Below are positions 55,383-64,000 of a DNA stretch of 64,000 bases, one piece after another (the stretch's first letter is position 1; each line of letters opens with the position of its first letter). The stretch is taken from contig NZ_CP046620.1 in NCBI RefSeq assembly GCF_009931615.1, positions 2,643,501-2,707,500 of the forward strand, given 5' to 3'. Source of the stretch: Algicella marina. GTDB lineage: Bacteria; Pseudomonadota; Alphaproteobacteria; Rhodobacterales; Rhodobacteraceae. The position numbers were made by a program, and so were the translations under genes. Under the pieces are notes generated by a model, which made no database searches, was not told where the DNA came from, and saw only the letters and a program-made list of their open reading frames with translations.

Positions 55383-56165
55383 ATGCAGACCTACGCTCTC
55401 AGGATCGAGTACGACGGCACCCCGTTCCACGGCTGGCAACGGCAGGAGTCGCACGTCTCGGTGCAGGGTGCGATCGAAGCCGCGCTGGCAAAACTGGGAG
55501 AACCGGATGCCACTGTTCAAGGCGCGGGACGGACAGATGCCGGTGTCCACGCCACCGGGCAGGTCGCCCATGTGGCATTGCAAAAACCGTGGTCACCGTT
55601 CCGCCTGTCCGAGGCGCTGAATTACCACCTCCGGCCGGCCCCTGTCGCCATTCTCGCGGCCGTCGAAGTGGGCGAAGAATTTCATGCCCGCTTCGACGCG
55701 GTAGAACGGCGCTACCTCTATCGCATTCTTTCCCGCCGCGCCCCGCTTGCGCTGGAGCGTCAACGACTCTGGCGGATGAACTATCGTCTGGATACGAAGG
55801 CAATGCGCGCGGCCGCCGCCCATCTCGTCGGCAAACACGATTTCACCACTTTCCGCTCCTCCATCTGTCAGGCCAAGAGTCCGGTAAAGACACTGGACGA
55901 GGTTTCGGTCACCGAACTGGAAACGGAATACGGCTGGGAAACGCAGTTGCGTTTCCGCGCACGCAGTTTCCTGCACAACCAGGTCCGCAGCCTCACCGGC
56001 ACTCTGGAGCGTGTGGGCGCCGGCGCGTGGCCACCTGATCAGGTGGCGTCGGCGCTTGCCGCCAAGGATCGGGCCGCGTGTGGCCCCGTATGCCCGCCGG
56101 ACGGTCTCTACCTGACAGACGTGCTTTATCCATCCAATCCCTTCGCCCCGGCATCCGCACATTGA
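55383..56165 (+). CDS. truA: tRNA pseudouridine synthase A
   Basis: A 260-residue enzyme that converts uridines 38-40 in the tRNA anticodon stem-loop to pseudouridine. The catalytic Asp52 lies in [11 protein letters not shown], and YEYRILSRR-type and [14 protein letters not shown] segments (the latter near 210) are conserved. ATG at 55383 gives the normal N-terminus [18 protein letters not shown]. It is convergent with the coiled-coil gene at 56191 with only 25 bases between the stops. Confidence 0.95.
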   Translation: MQTYALRIEYDGTPFHGWQRQESHVSVQGAIEAALAKLGEPDATVQGAGRTDAGVHATGQVAHVALQKPWSPFRLSEALNYHLRPAPVAILAAVEVGEEFHARFDAVERRYLYRILSRRAPLALERQRLWRMNYRLDTKAMRAAAAHLVGKHDFTTFRSSICQAKSPVKTLDEVSVTELETEYGWETQLRFRARSFLHNQVRSLTGTLERVGAGAWPPDQVASALAAKDRAACGPVCPPDGLYLTDVLYPSNPFAPASAH

Positions 56166-56190
56166 TCGACGAACACCAGCGCAGAATCCT

Positions 56191-58476
56191 TCAGCGGCTG
56201 CGGCCCACCCGCCCTGGCCTGGCGCGCTTGGGCACCGTCCGGGTATCGGGCCTGTCATCCTCCTCATTGCGGACGTTCTGAACAAATTCGGCCAGCATCA
56301 ACCGAAGGTCTTCCTGTATCTCCAGCACAGCGGCCGCGAATATTTCGCGGTCCCTCCGGTCAGTCTTCGCCGGGCTGTCTTCGGCTTCCGCTTCATCCAG
56401 ACCATCTGCATCAAGGCGACGGAGTATCTCGGTAACGCCAGAAACCAGCGCCGCTTGATCACGCGCATCGCGCACTTCGGCCCGGCTGATTAAGCCCAGA
56501 GTCTTTTCCAGCCGCTCCAGTCGCACCTCGAGCGCATGTGGTTGCTGCGCCAGCGCCGCAATCTGCGTCTGCATTCCGGATATGACCTCCAGCACATTCG
56601 CCTGCCGTGCCTCTGTGGCCTCCAACTCGCCCTGCATACGGTCGTCCAGCCTGTTGACCGCCTTCACCATCGGCTCCGCCAGTTTGTCGATCCGGTCCTC
56701 GAGCTTTTGCAGCAGGTCTGGTCCGACGACTTTGTTCTCGAGAGCACTCAGCCGCTCGCCCACCCCGACGAGGTGCATTTCCACGCCCTGCCACTTGCCG
56801 ACCGCCATATCTTCCCGCTCGCCGAGAGCACGTGTCAGTTCGTCCAGCCGCGCCGACATTCCCTCCATCCGCCCATCCGATGCCTGTACCAGCTCGGCCA
56901 CCTTCGCCTGCAGAGGCTCAAGAGCCATTCCGGCAGCATGTGTGGCGGAGAGGACTTCCGCCATTTGCGTTTGCAAGCCGACCCAGTTCTTCTCGGCCCT
57001 GACCTCCACGTCCGCCAGCAACTCTTCAACGTTTGCCCGCACAGCAGCACCATTTTGCTCCGGCAAATCGTTCAGCAACGCGCGCGCGCCATCAACCGAC
57101 GTTGCAATTGCGGTAACGCGCTCTCCAATCTCGTTCAGGATGCCGGACGAGAGCAGCTTTTCGAACTGCTTCGGCAATCCGCCCAAACGTTTGCCGAGCT
57201 TCTCCACGTCTGCGGCAACCCCGCCCTCCTGACTCATCAGTGTCTGAAACCGCAGGTCCAGCCCGGCCCTCAATTCTTCCATTTCGCCCGGGAACTGTTC
57301 CGTCAGCACTGCGAGCCGCTCCGCAACTGTCTTGAGTGCGGTTTCCGCATCTTCAGGCACCCCTTGCCGCAGATCGTCGAGCGCGGTCCGGATATCTTCG
57401 ATGTCTTTTGATGGAATCTGGGTCGCTGCATCGATGCGCGCGCCCAACTCTGCCAGTGCCCCGGCTATTCGGGCGTGAAACAACTCCCCCTCATCCACAC
57501 CCGCTGATGCGACTCTCAGTTCGGTGACAAGGCGTTCCACAGCCAGAATGTCCTCGACGACTGGACCGTTGTCGCCACCATTCGGCGTCGTGTAAGCCTC
57601 CGGCTCACACCCCGGCTGGAAAGGGCCGAACACCTCGGTCGACTGCTCCAGCGCCGCACGCAGACGTGGCAGTAGGTTCAGCAGTGCCTCCTGGGCATCG
57701 CGCGCACCTTCCCCCGGATCTGCGTAAGCGCTGTCCAGATGCGCCAGCAGATGGTCAGCGCTGGACTGCAACCGTTCAAGGCGCTGGCGCAGCAACGCAT
57801 ATATTTTTTCCTCGGAGACACCGGGCCGGGCCGCGATGACACTCTCCACGGTGCGGGCAATTGCCTCCACATCCTCCTTTTCGGCGAGAGCCAGACCGTT
57901 CAGGCGGCCAAATGTCTCCTCGGCGCTGTTGGCAAGATCGACCAGCCACTTTTCCTTCAGGCTCGCCGGCAGCGTTCCCCCTGCGCCCTCCAGCAAGCTC
58001 CGCAATGCTTTGATCTCGGCTGCCAGTCCCTCGCCGTCGTCACCGGACAGCCGGAGGGTCGCCGCCGCGCGGCGCGCGGTTCGCACCGCGATTGCCGCAT
58101 TGACCGGTTCAGGCAAGCCGTTCGCGGTGTGAGTCTCCCCGGCCGCTTCACCCAGTGACCGCAGCACTTGCAGTGCAGCCTCATTCATGTCGCCGCCATC
58201 AGCAGCCTCACCAAGAGCCTGCAAGGTTCCCACGGCCTCCGCCAACGCCTCCGTCAGGTCGTCGATACGGGAGTTGGGCAACCGAAACGCGTAGCGGCCA
58301 TGGCGCAGCCTGAACACGGGTCCGTCCGCAATGCTCGCCAACACCCCCAGCAGCCCCTGCTCCCCCGCCTCGACATCCAGTTCCACACTCAGCAGGTGAT
58401 CGACCAGTCCCGCCTGCCGCAAGGCGCAGAGGTCAGTGTCGACCGCACCGTCGACATCGGCAGAATCGTCCGTCAT
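56191..58476 (-). CDS. Large coiled-coil protein beside GvpL/F genes
   Basis: I do not recognise this 761-residue, acidic, Leu/Ala/Glu-rich protein. It lacks a signal peptide and membrane span. Residues about 180-700 are almost entirely helical, with repeating coiled-coil segments (DRIDKLAEPMVKAVNRLDDRM, RLERLEKTLGLI and others). The N-terminal 70 residues include GVLASIADGPVFRLRHGRYAF, which looks folded. The last 20 are basic. It is downstream of the GvpL/F-like genes on the same strand after a 108-bp gap. A scaffold or vesicle-associated role is only suggested by context. Confidence 0.7.
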   Translation of the reverse strand: MTDDSADVDGAVDTDLCALRQAGLVDHLLSVELDVEAGEQGLLGVLASIADGPVFRLRHGRYAFRLPNSRIDDLTEALAEAVGTLQALGEAADGGDMNEAALQVLRSLGEAAGETHTANGLPEPVNAAIAVRTARRAAATLRLSGDDGEGLAAEIKALRSLLEGAGGTLPASLKEKWLVDLANSAEETFGRLNGLALAEKEDVEAIARTVESVIAARPGVSEEKIYALLRQRLERLQSSADHLLAHLDSAYADPGEGARDAQEALLNLLPRLRAALEQSTEVFGPFQPGCEPEAYTTPNGGDNGPVVEDILAVERLVTELRVASAGVDEGELFHARIAGALAELGARIDAATQIPSKDIEDIRTALDDLRQGVPEDAETALKTVAERLAVLTEQFPGEMEELRAGLDLRFQTLMSQEGGVAADVEKLGKRLGGLPKQFEKLLSSGILNEIGERVTAIATSVDGARALLNDLPEQNGAAVRANVEELLADVEVRAEKNWVGLQTQMAEVLSATHAAGMALEPLQAKVAELVQASDGRMEGMSARLDELTRALGEREDMAVGKWQGVEMHLVGVGERLSALENKVVGPDLLQKLEDRIDKLAEPMVKAVNRLDDRMQGELEATEARQANVLEVISGMQTQIAALAQQPHALEVRLERLEKTLGLISRAEVRDARDQAALVSGVTEILRRLDADGLDEAEAEDSPAKTDRRDREIFAAAVLEIQEDLRLMLAEFVQNVRNEEDDRPDTRTVPKRARPGRVGRSR

Positions 58477-58584
58477 TGCAACTCCCGGTTTGAAGGAAAC
58501 GGTTAACCACGTTCCCGATCCAGTAAGGGCCCAGATTCTTTCAAAAGCCTTAAGCCTGGCGCCGCAGCTTTACTGGATCACGGG

Positions 58585-59303
58585 TCAGATGGCTTGCCTC
58601 TCCGGAGCTTCGGCCGGCGGCAGCACCGGTGCAAAGCTCAGGGGCGGCAACGGCCCCCGAAGTGTCAACCTCGCGCCAGTTCCTGACAGGTGAACACCTG
58701 CTGCTTCCGCCTCGACGCAGGCGATCAGCCCATCCAGATCTGCCATCGCCACCATTAGTGCAAGCTCGGCCCCGGCACGGCCCGCGCGCCGTTGCCTATC
58801 GGCGACAGGCATTGTGCCTCTACGCGCTCGGACAGGTTTCTTCCCAACCGATCCAGTTCGGCAAGCGCGCGCTGTTGCAGCGCCCTGATCTCTCTCAGGT
58901 GGTGGGCACGCTGCTGCAAGCAACGGATACCGGACCATTCGGGGGCGTGGACTTATGTCGGCGAATTACACGATAGCGTCATCACGATCTCGCATCGATC
59001 CCGCAGCGCGATCTGTGCTTGCCCGAGTTGCTGAAAATGCCGGGCTGTCTGCAACCGAAGCTCGGCAACCGTACCTACGGTCGGCGAGGCAGGCATAAAA
59101 CCGGGTACTTCCTCCATCAGGCGCAGCAAGTCTTCCTCAACCTCGGGGGCTTCGAGCTTTGCGAGCACCAGCAAGAACTCCCCGGCTTCTGCAATCTCAT
59201 GATCCCCCCAAGCCTCGAACGTCATGGCAACCGGTCCGTTCGGGGCAAAACCCATCAGGCGGAACAACGGCTCCCCGCCTCTATCGCACCCGTCATTCCT
59301 CAT
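58585..59303 (-). pseudogene. Broken GvpL/GvpF paralogue
   Basis: Three open pieces together give a GvpL/F-like protein of about 235 residues. The first (59303-58953) contains FMPASPTVGTVAEL and RDRCEIVMTL, matching the family VLPxxFGTV and ExxV regions. An in-frame TAA (58953-58955) follows CNSPT. The same frame then continues as EWSGIRCLQQRAHHLREIRAL, and a frameshift near 58770-58800 leads into GAELALMVAMADLDGLIACV and the hallmark TLRGPLPPLSF. One nonsense codon and one frameshift therefore separate recognisable parts. The start overlaps the intact GvpL/F gene by 11 bases. Sequencing error is the alternative. Confidence 0.6.
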
Positions 59304-60072
59304 TCGTCACGGATTTTGTCTGCAGGCCGGCCGGGTGACCAAAGGCATATGGTGGCCATGGGCCCGTTATCTCCACGACGCAGTCCAGCCCCTCAAGATG
59401 CAGCGCATAGGACTTCACAAGCTCCGTCAGCCGGCGCAACATCCGACGGCTGACCAGCAGTTCGGCCTCCAGCATCAGGTCCGGCCGTGCTGGCCGCAAA
59501 GGTCCCTCGATTACTTCTCGCGCAAGGGGGGCGACGGCACCGATCAGGGACTGCAGCATTGTCGACTTCGCCACTTCACGCAGCTTTCGGGCAGTGCGCA
59601 GACGCGCCGTCTCTGCCTCACCGCCGGCATGTTCCCGCTGTTCGGGTGCGCGGACCGATCCGGTCTTGCTCCGCACCACGATATGTATTTCCGTGCAGCC
59701 ATCGACCCGCCGAAGCAGCGCCCGGTAACGCCCGGCGTTCTGGGCCAGAAGGTCTGTAAGGCCGGCGCAACTCCCGACGATGCACCCATAGTAAAATGGC
59801 AAAACCCCTCCGGCGGCAGAATAACCGTTCAGCAGTGTCGAATGCCGCAGCGCTGCCTCCGCTTCCTGTCGTTGCCAGGTTCGATTGTCGTCTAGGCGTC
59901 GCGGCTCCGTTTCGGGTGGGAAACGCACCGCTTCCGGGGTGTGCATTCGGCTGACGCTTGCCAGCAGCACCAGATCTCCCCGACAGACCCGCCGATGCAC
60001 CGGCACACCGACAGGCTGGTCCAGCGAGCGCCAGACGATGCCATGCACGACCCACGCGGGATTCCGCATCAT
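59293..60072 (-). CDS. gvpF: Gas vesicle protein GvpL/GvpF family
   Basis: A 259-residue protein of the GvpL/GvpF family, accessory proteins needed for gas vesicle assembly. The middle block LRHSTLLNGYSAAGGVLPFYYGC (VLP at 90-92) and LLAQNAGRYRALLRRVDGCTEIHIVV match the first domain. LEGLDCVVEITGPWPPYAF (GPWPPYAF at 237-244) is the diagnostic C-terminal strand. Between them is a charged helix (about 145-175). It overlaps both neighbours, which are also GvpL/F-like, as a tandem family. No shell-protein gene (gvpA/J) is in the window. The family is clear; whether it still works in vesicle formation is unknown. Confidence 0.83.
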   Translation of the reverse strand: MMRNPAWVVHGIVWRSLDQPVGVPVHRRVCRGDLVLLASVSRMHTPEAVRFPPETEPRRLDDNRTWQRQEAEAALRHSTLLNGYSAAGGVLPFYYGCIVGSCAGLTDLLAQNAGRYRALLRRVDGCTEIHIVVRSKTGSVRAPEQREHAGGEAETARLRTARKLREVAKSTMLQSLIGAVAPLAREVIEGPLRPARPDLMLEAELLVSRRMLRRLTELVKSYALHLEGLDCVVEITGPWPPYAFGHPAGLQTKSVTNEE

Positions 60073-61052
60073 GAGGCCACCCGGGCGAGATCAGGGCATT
60101 CGGCCACCTCGACTGCCCCGCTGGCCACCCCCGCCGCAACGTTATGTTGGCCACGCTGGATCGTGAGTTGTGGAATATCCCAAGGGTCGGCGTCGATCCC
60201 TTCCCGAGCCAACAGATCCCTCGCCTGGGAGATTCCGGCCAGCATGCCCGCCGCGCGCTCTCTCTCGCCAAGCAAATCCGCAAGATCCGCCCGACCGTGC
60301 ATTGCCCGTGTCAGTCTGGTCTGCGCCTCCAGCGCCATAAGAACCTCCGAAGGCGAAGATGTGGCAGGGATGTCGAGCAGAATTTCAGCCTTGGTAATCC
60401 CGCGCCGCGAAGGCATCTGCAAACCGGCGGCGCGGAACTCCGTGGTAGGAAACGGTCCCTTCAAGGCCAAATCCGCGCCCAACCGATGGGCCGCCGCAAA
60501 TCGGTCGAGGCAGGATTGCAGTGCCGGCACCGCAGTCTTGTCGGCCAGCATCATCAGCGACTTTCCTTCGCCTCCGTCCTGAAAGCGATGCTCGTGGACG
60601 ACTGGCGCCACATGTTGAACCAGAGAGACGGCCGTGGGGTTTTCGAAGTTGGACAGAGAAACGGAATACTGCCCAACGGTAGCGAGATCCGACAGCAGCC
60701 GACGCAATTGCGGAGCATTGCCCGCCAGCAACAGCCGTGCCGCACTGCGTGACAGGGTTGCACCGGTCCGCGCCGGCAACAGCGGTCCGATCTTGGCGAG
60801 ACACTCCAGCGTCGCCGTTCTCTCGGCGCGGTGGTCTTCCCGTTCCCCCCGGATACCGGATTGAAGGCTTCGCCACTGCGTGTCGAGCGCTCTTTCCTCG
60901 TGGCCCGGCTCCAGTATCGCCGCCAGTCCGCGCCAACCGACGATTTGCGGCCGTTGCCCGCGCCAGTATTTCCGCGCCCACGGTTCGTCAAGCGATGCGA
61001 GGGCCTGTTCACTCTGCATGATCGCCAGGAGAGCCGTGCGGGAAACGATCAT
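60069..61052 (-). CDS. Divergent GvpL/GvpF-like protein
   Basis: A 327-residue protein, weakly but repeatedly GvpL/F-like. RGLAAILEPG at 41-50, TLECLAKIGPLLPARTGATLS (81-101) and LAGNAPQLRRLLSDLATVGQYSVSLS (109-134) follow the family first domain, and ADLALKGPFPTTEF (193-206) corresponds to the GPWPPYSF strand. An added C-terminal region of about 120 residues (ITKAEILLDIPATSSPSEV onward) is helical and not recognised. The start is ATG at 61052 with 61097 as an alternative. It overlaps the next GvpL/F gene by four bases. It begins the minus-strand cluster, divergent from the membrane coiled-coil gene. Confidence 0.62.
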   Translation of the reverse strand: MIVSRTALLAIMQSEQALASLDEPWARKYWRGQRPQIVGWRGLAAILEPGHEERALDTQWRSLQSGIRGEREDHRAERTATLECLAKIGPLLPARTGATLSRSAARLLLAGNAPQLRRLLSDLATVGQYSVSLSNFENPTAVSLVQHVAPVVHEHRFQDGGEGKSLMMLADKTAVPALQSCLDRFAAAHRLGADLALKGPFPTTEFRAAGLQMPSRRGITKAEILLDIPATSSPSEVLMALEAQTRLTRAMHGRADLADLLGERERAAGMLAGISQARDLLAREGIDADPWDIPQLTIQRGQHNVAAGVASGAVEVAECPDLARVAS

Positions 61053-61294
61053 GCCATCACCATCCTGTTCTGTTTTTCCCAAATCCGGGGCCTTCAAAAT
61101 CTGCCGCGCCTCACCGGCACCTGATCAACGGCAGCGGGGCGGCTCCGGCGCCGTCACACCGGTCTAGTTCGCCAGCGTTAGCAAATTGTGAAGCTCGCCG
61201 ACGAGCGAAGCCGTCTCGAGGTAAGGAGCCACTATTAACCGTTAAGTAACTGAGTTCCTGTTTGTTTGACGCGTTATCAAACGGGCGGGATTGC

Positions 61295-62584
61295 ATGAGC
61301 TTGATGGAGATCATCCTGGTCGGCGGGCTTTCACTCACCGGTGGCGTCCTCGGCTATCTGGCGTGGTGGCTTACCACCCTGAAGTCCCGACGAAAGGCAC
61401 GCGCATCGACGGTGGTGGAAGAGGATAAAATCGCCCGGAAGCCAACGATGGAGGATATCGGAACCGTTTCCGGGGTAATGGACGAAATTCCCGCCCGCCC
61501 GGACCTCGCCCTTCCCCCGGAACTGGACGACAGCATCGTCTCCGGTGAAGTCGGGTCGGTTACGGAACCGGAGATGGTAGCGGATGACCTGGTCACCGAA
61601 CCGGATGAAATGCCGATCGTTGTGTCTGACTCCGTGGCGGAGGAGTTTGAAGGCACAGACGCCGCTCCCCGGGACGAAATGCCATCCTTGGAATCGCGGC
61701 TGGACAACATCGAAGCCACGCTCCGCCATCTGGCCGATGCGCAAGCGACACTGCTCGAACACCTGCCGGCAGGCGAGGAACAGGCGAAGCCGGAAAGCGT
61801 GTTACCAGACAGTTTCCAGTCGCGGTTCGACGCTTTGGAAAACCGGCTTTCAGAAATGGCCGACACCTTTGCCACACAAGCCGGTGATTCGACGGGCGAA
61901 GAGACTCTTGGCGCAATCCTCGCTGCGGTCGCGGCGCTGCCGGAGCAATTCAATGCGCCCGTAGAACAGAAGATTCTGCCCAATTTCGCCCTTCTGTCGC
62001 AGGAACTTGCTCGCGTTGCCGCCCGCATGCAGCCCAACCCGGAAATCTCGGATCGCCTGCAGGAAATCGCGGCAACCCTTAGAGATGTCGATGCACGGCT
62101 GACTTTCCCGGCCAGCGCGACCGATGCCAAAGCAGATGACCTTGCTACTGACACGCTTCCGGATACCAATGTTTCGGAAGAGCAGAGCGTATATTTACAG
62201 GAGGAGGCAGATGGGACCCGCGTGGAACCGGACGGATCAGAGGTCGCCGACGAAGTGAGCTTCGCAATAGTGGGCGCAGCGGCACCCCCTATGGATGACG
62301 GCATGGACGGCAGTGTCAGTGAGGCCGACCCGGCGGCAGCAGACACGTTGCCGATGACGACTCAAGACGCTTCCGTTTCGCAGACTGTTTCGGCGGCATC
62401 CAATGATCACGGTGATACCTGCGAGGACGGGGCATCATCAGCAACGCCACATGCTCAGGAACAGAACACGGATCCGGAACAGGATATCTCGCAGGGCGTA
62501 CCAGCGGAAAGCGGGTCGCCTGCAGCGCCGAAGGAAAGCGACGTGCCGCGCAAGACCGGCATCGCCTATGTCTCGGCGCCTTGA
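61295..62584 (+). CDS. Membrane-anchored acidic coiled-coil protein
   Basis: An unrecognised 429-residue protein. One N-terminal membrane helix (MEIILVGGLSLTGGVLGYLAWWLTTL) is followed by a basic stop (KSRRKAR), placing the rest in the cytoplasm. An acidic linker precedes helical segments at about 120-265 (LESRLDNIEATLRHLADAQATLLEHL, SRFDALENRLSEMADTF) and a long disordered acidic tail. It is divergent from the GvpL/F cluster across 242 bp that contains the palindrome TTAACcGTTAA at about 61237. Like the 761-residue protein, it mixes PEQF-type loops and heptads, so the two may be partners. Confidence 0.65.
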   Translation: MSLMEIILVGGLSLTGGVLGYLAWWLTTLKSRRKARASTVVEEDKIARKPTMEDIGTVSGVMDEIPARPDLALPPELDDSIVSGEVGSVTEPEMVADDLVTEPDEMPIVVSDSVAEEFEGTDAAPRDEMPSLESRLDNIEATLRHLADAQATLLEHLPAGEEQAKPESVLPDSFQSRFDALENRLSEMADTFATQAGDSTGEETLGAILAAVAALPEQFNAPVEQKILPNFALLSQELARVAARMQPNPEISDRLQEIAATLRDVDARLTFPASATDAKADDLATDTLPDTNVSEEQSVYLQEEADGTRVEPDGSEVADEVSFAIVGAAAPPMDDGMDGSVSEADPAAADTLPMTTQDASVSQTVSAASNDHGDTCEDGASSATPHAQEQNTDPEQDISQGVPAESGSPAAPKESDVPRKTGIAYVSAP

Positions 62585-62835
62585 TCCAGTTACTCCGGCA
62601 TCTGGCAGACTGAAAACGACATCCGACACGGCCCCACTTTCCTGTTCATCTGCCGGAAATAGCGGCTTTCAGTGTGCCCTTCAGGTTTGCCGCACCTTAC
62701 GCAAATGGCACGCTTATACTGCGGCCCCTCATACTAGAGGTTTTGGGGTTGTTTTTGATTGATGTTTACTGAGGTTGTGTTGGCGGCGCGGGGAGGCGGT
62801 GCGGGTGGAGGCAAGTGTTTGGGGTGTTGGACAAA

Positions 62836-62876
62836 CAAAAACCCCCGCGCGCATTTCTGCGGGCGGGGGTTTTTGT
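62836..62876 (-). terminator. rRNA operon terminator
   Basis: ACCCCCGC... and ...GCGGGGGT arms with a short AT-rich loop form a strong GC stem of about 12 bp between 62841 and 62870, flanked by A and T runs on both sides. On the minus strand it lies about 35 bases after the 5S rRNA, as expected for an rrn operon end. The remaining 62585-62835 has no gene that I can support. Confidence 0.82.
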
Positions 62877-62909
62877 TGGATTGTTCACGGAGCATCTGCA
62901 GCTTTTACA

Positions 62910-63027
62910 GGTTTGGCGGTGACCTACTCTCCCACGTCTTGAGACGCAGTACCATCGGCGCGATGGCGCTTAACGGCCGAGTTCGGGATGGGATCGGGTG
63001 TTTCGCTCATGCTATGACCACCAAACC
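62910..63027 (-). rRNA. rrf: 5S ribosomal RNA
   Basis: About 118 bases read on the minus strand as a 5S rRNA: the ends (GGTTTGG and CCAAACC) pair as helix I, and the body includes the conserved CCGAACTCGGCCG-type and GATGGTACTGCG elements. It lies 147 bases downstream of the 23S end. No tRNA-fMet follows before the terminator, unlike some Rhodobacter rrn operons. Confidence 0.95.
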
Positions 63028-63173
63028 GGTAAAAGCTGCATCCCCGGAGAGGCATTGGGCCGTTCCGGGGTACACGAGACTGTCTGTTTCGCCGTTCGTG
63101 TCGGCGTTCCAAGATTTTCTGAACGGTGTCTTTTGACTTCGGATCCTGAAGCGTATCGTATCGCTACTGGATC

Positions 63174-64000
<827 letters not shown>

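Noticed and set aside
54114..56165. 683-codon ORF in frame with truA
   Set aside because: Only its last 260 codons (from 55383) are TruA; the rest is antisense to the YcjX-type gene.
56191..58476. SMC or chemoreceptor identity for the 761-residue protein
   Set aside because: No Walker A/B heads, hinge, membrane spans or HAMP/MCP hairpin; only general coiled coil is visible.
61230..61245. Possible CtrA box upstream of the membrane coiled-coil gene
   Set aside because: The two TTAA elements are three bases apart, not seven; it is a short palindrome but not a CtrA site.

Overview
The window is GC-rich bacterial chromosome with dense, mostly overlapping operons. It ends in the 3' part of a 23S rRNA gene and a complete 5S gene on the minus strand. 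Family content (DUF1467 next to methylmalonyl-CoA epimerase, YcjX/YcjF, TctABC and TRAP-TAXI importers, form II CO-dehydrogenase-like enzyme, DUF1501/DUF1800 pair) and a canonical CtrA box point to an alphaproteobacterium, most likely Rhodobacterales (Roseobacter/Rhodobacter group). This is inferred from gene content, not from a database search. No tRNA, CRISPR array or intact insertion sequence was seen.

Layout. 0.35-4 kb: AbrB-type and YitT-type membrane proteins and a periplasmic gamma-glutamyltransferase. 4-6 kb: arsenic resistance operon arsR-arsC-acr3, with an operator overlapping an apparently leaderless arsR start. 6-9 kb: a RuBisCO-like protein with a DUF1537 sugar-acid kinase, opposite a broken dehydrogenase gene, suggesting an apionate or related sugar-acid route. 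9-13.6 kb: tctC-tctB-tctA-AtuA-DUF4387, an uptake and catabolism operon of unknown substrate. 13.7-24.3 kb: a glycosyltransferase-sulfotransferase fusion, an orphan protein, a TRAP-TAXI importer, a stand-alone acyl/aryl-CoA ligase type enzyme, and a convergent adenylation-carrier-thioesterase protein with a cysteine in the thioesterase nucleophile position and a degraded adenylation domain. 24.3-28.8 kb: VOC protein and potABCD-like polyamine ABC importer. 28.9-36.5 kb: small stress-type proteins, PfpI, ExoD, a siderophore-interacting flavoprotein, an epimerase, the HAD-dapE-DUF2064 operon, and a receiver-domain protein behind a CtrA box.

36.6-40.4 kb: three-subunit molybdenum hydroxylase. 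40.6-42.9 kb: methylmalonyl-CoA epimerase, DUF1467, a small secreted peptide, EI24 and nitroreductase. 43-47.3 kb: Tat-type DUF1501 with DUF1800, then an M32 carboxypeptidase. 47.4-49.1 kb: a peroxiredoxin-like/NTF2-like pair divergent from a TetR regulator with two matching operator-like sites. 49.2-56.2 kb: ileS, YcjX-GNAT-YcjF and truA.

56.2-62.6 kb is the most unusual part. Three tandem genes of the gas-vesicle accessory family GvpL/GvpF (one clear, one divergent, one broken) lie between a 761-residue coiled-coil protein and a divergent membrane-anchored acidic coiled-coil protein. No gas-vesicle shell gene (gvpA/gvpJ) is present in the window. The locus borders the rRNA operon and is my best candidate for an undescribed or decaying system.
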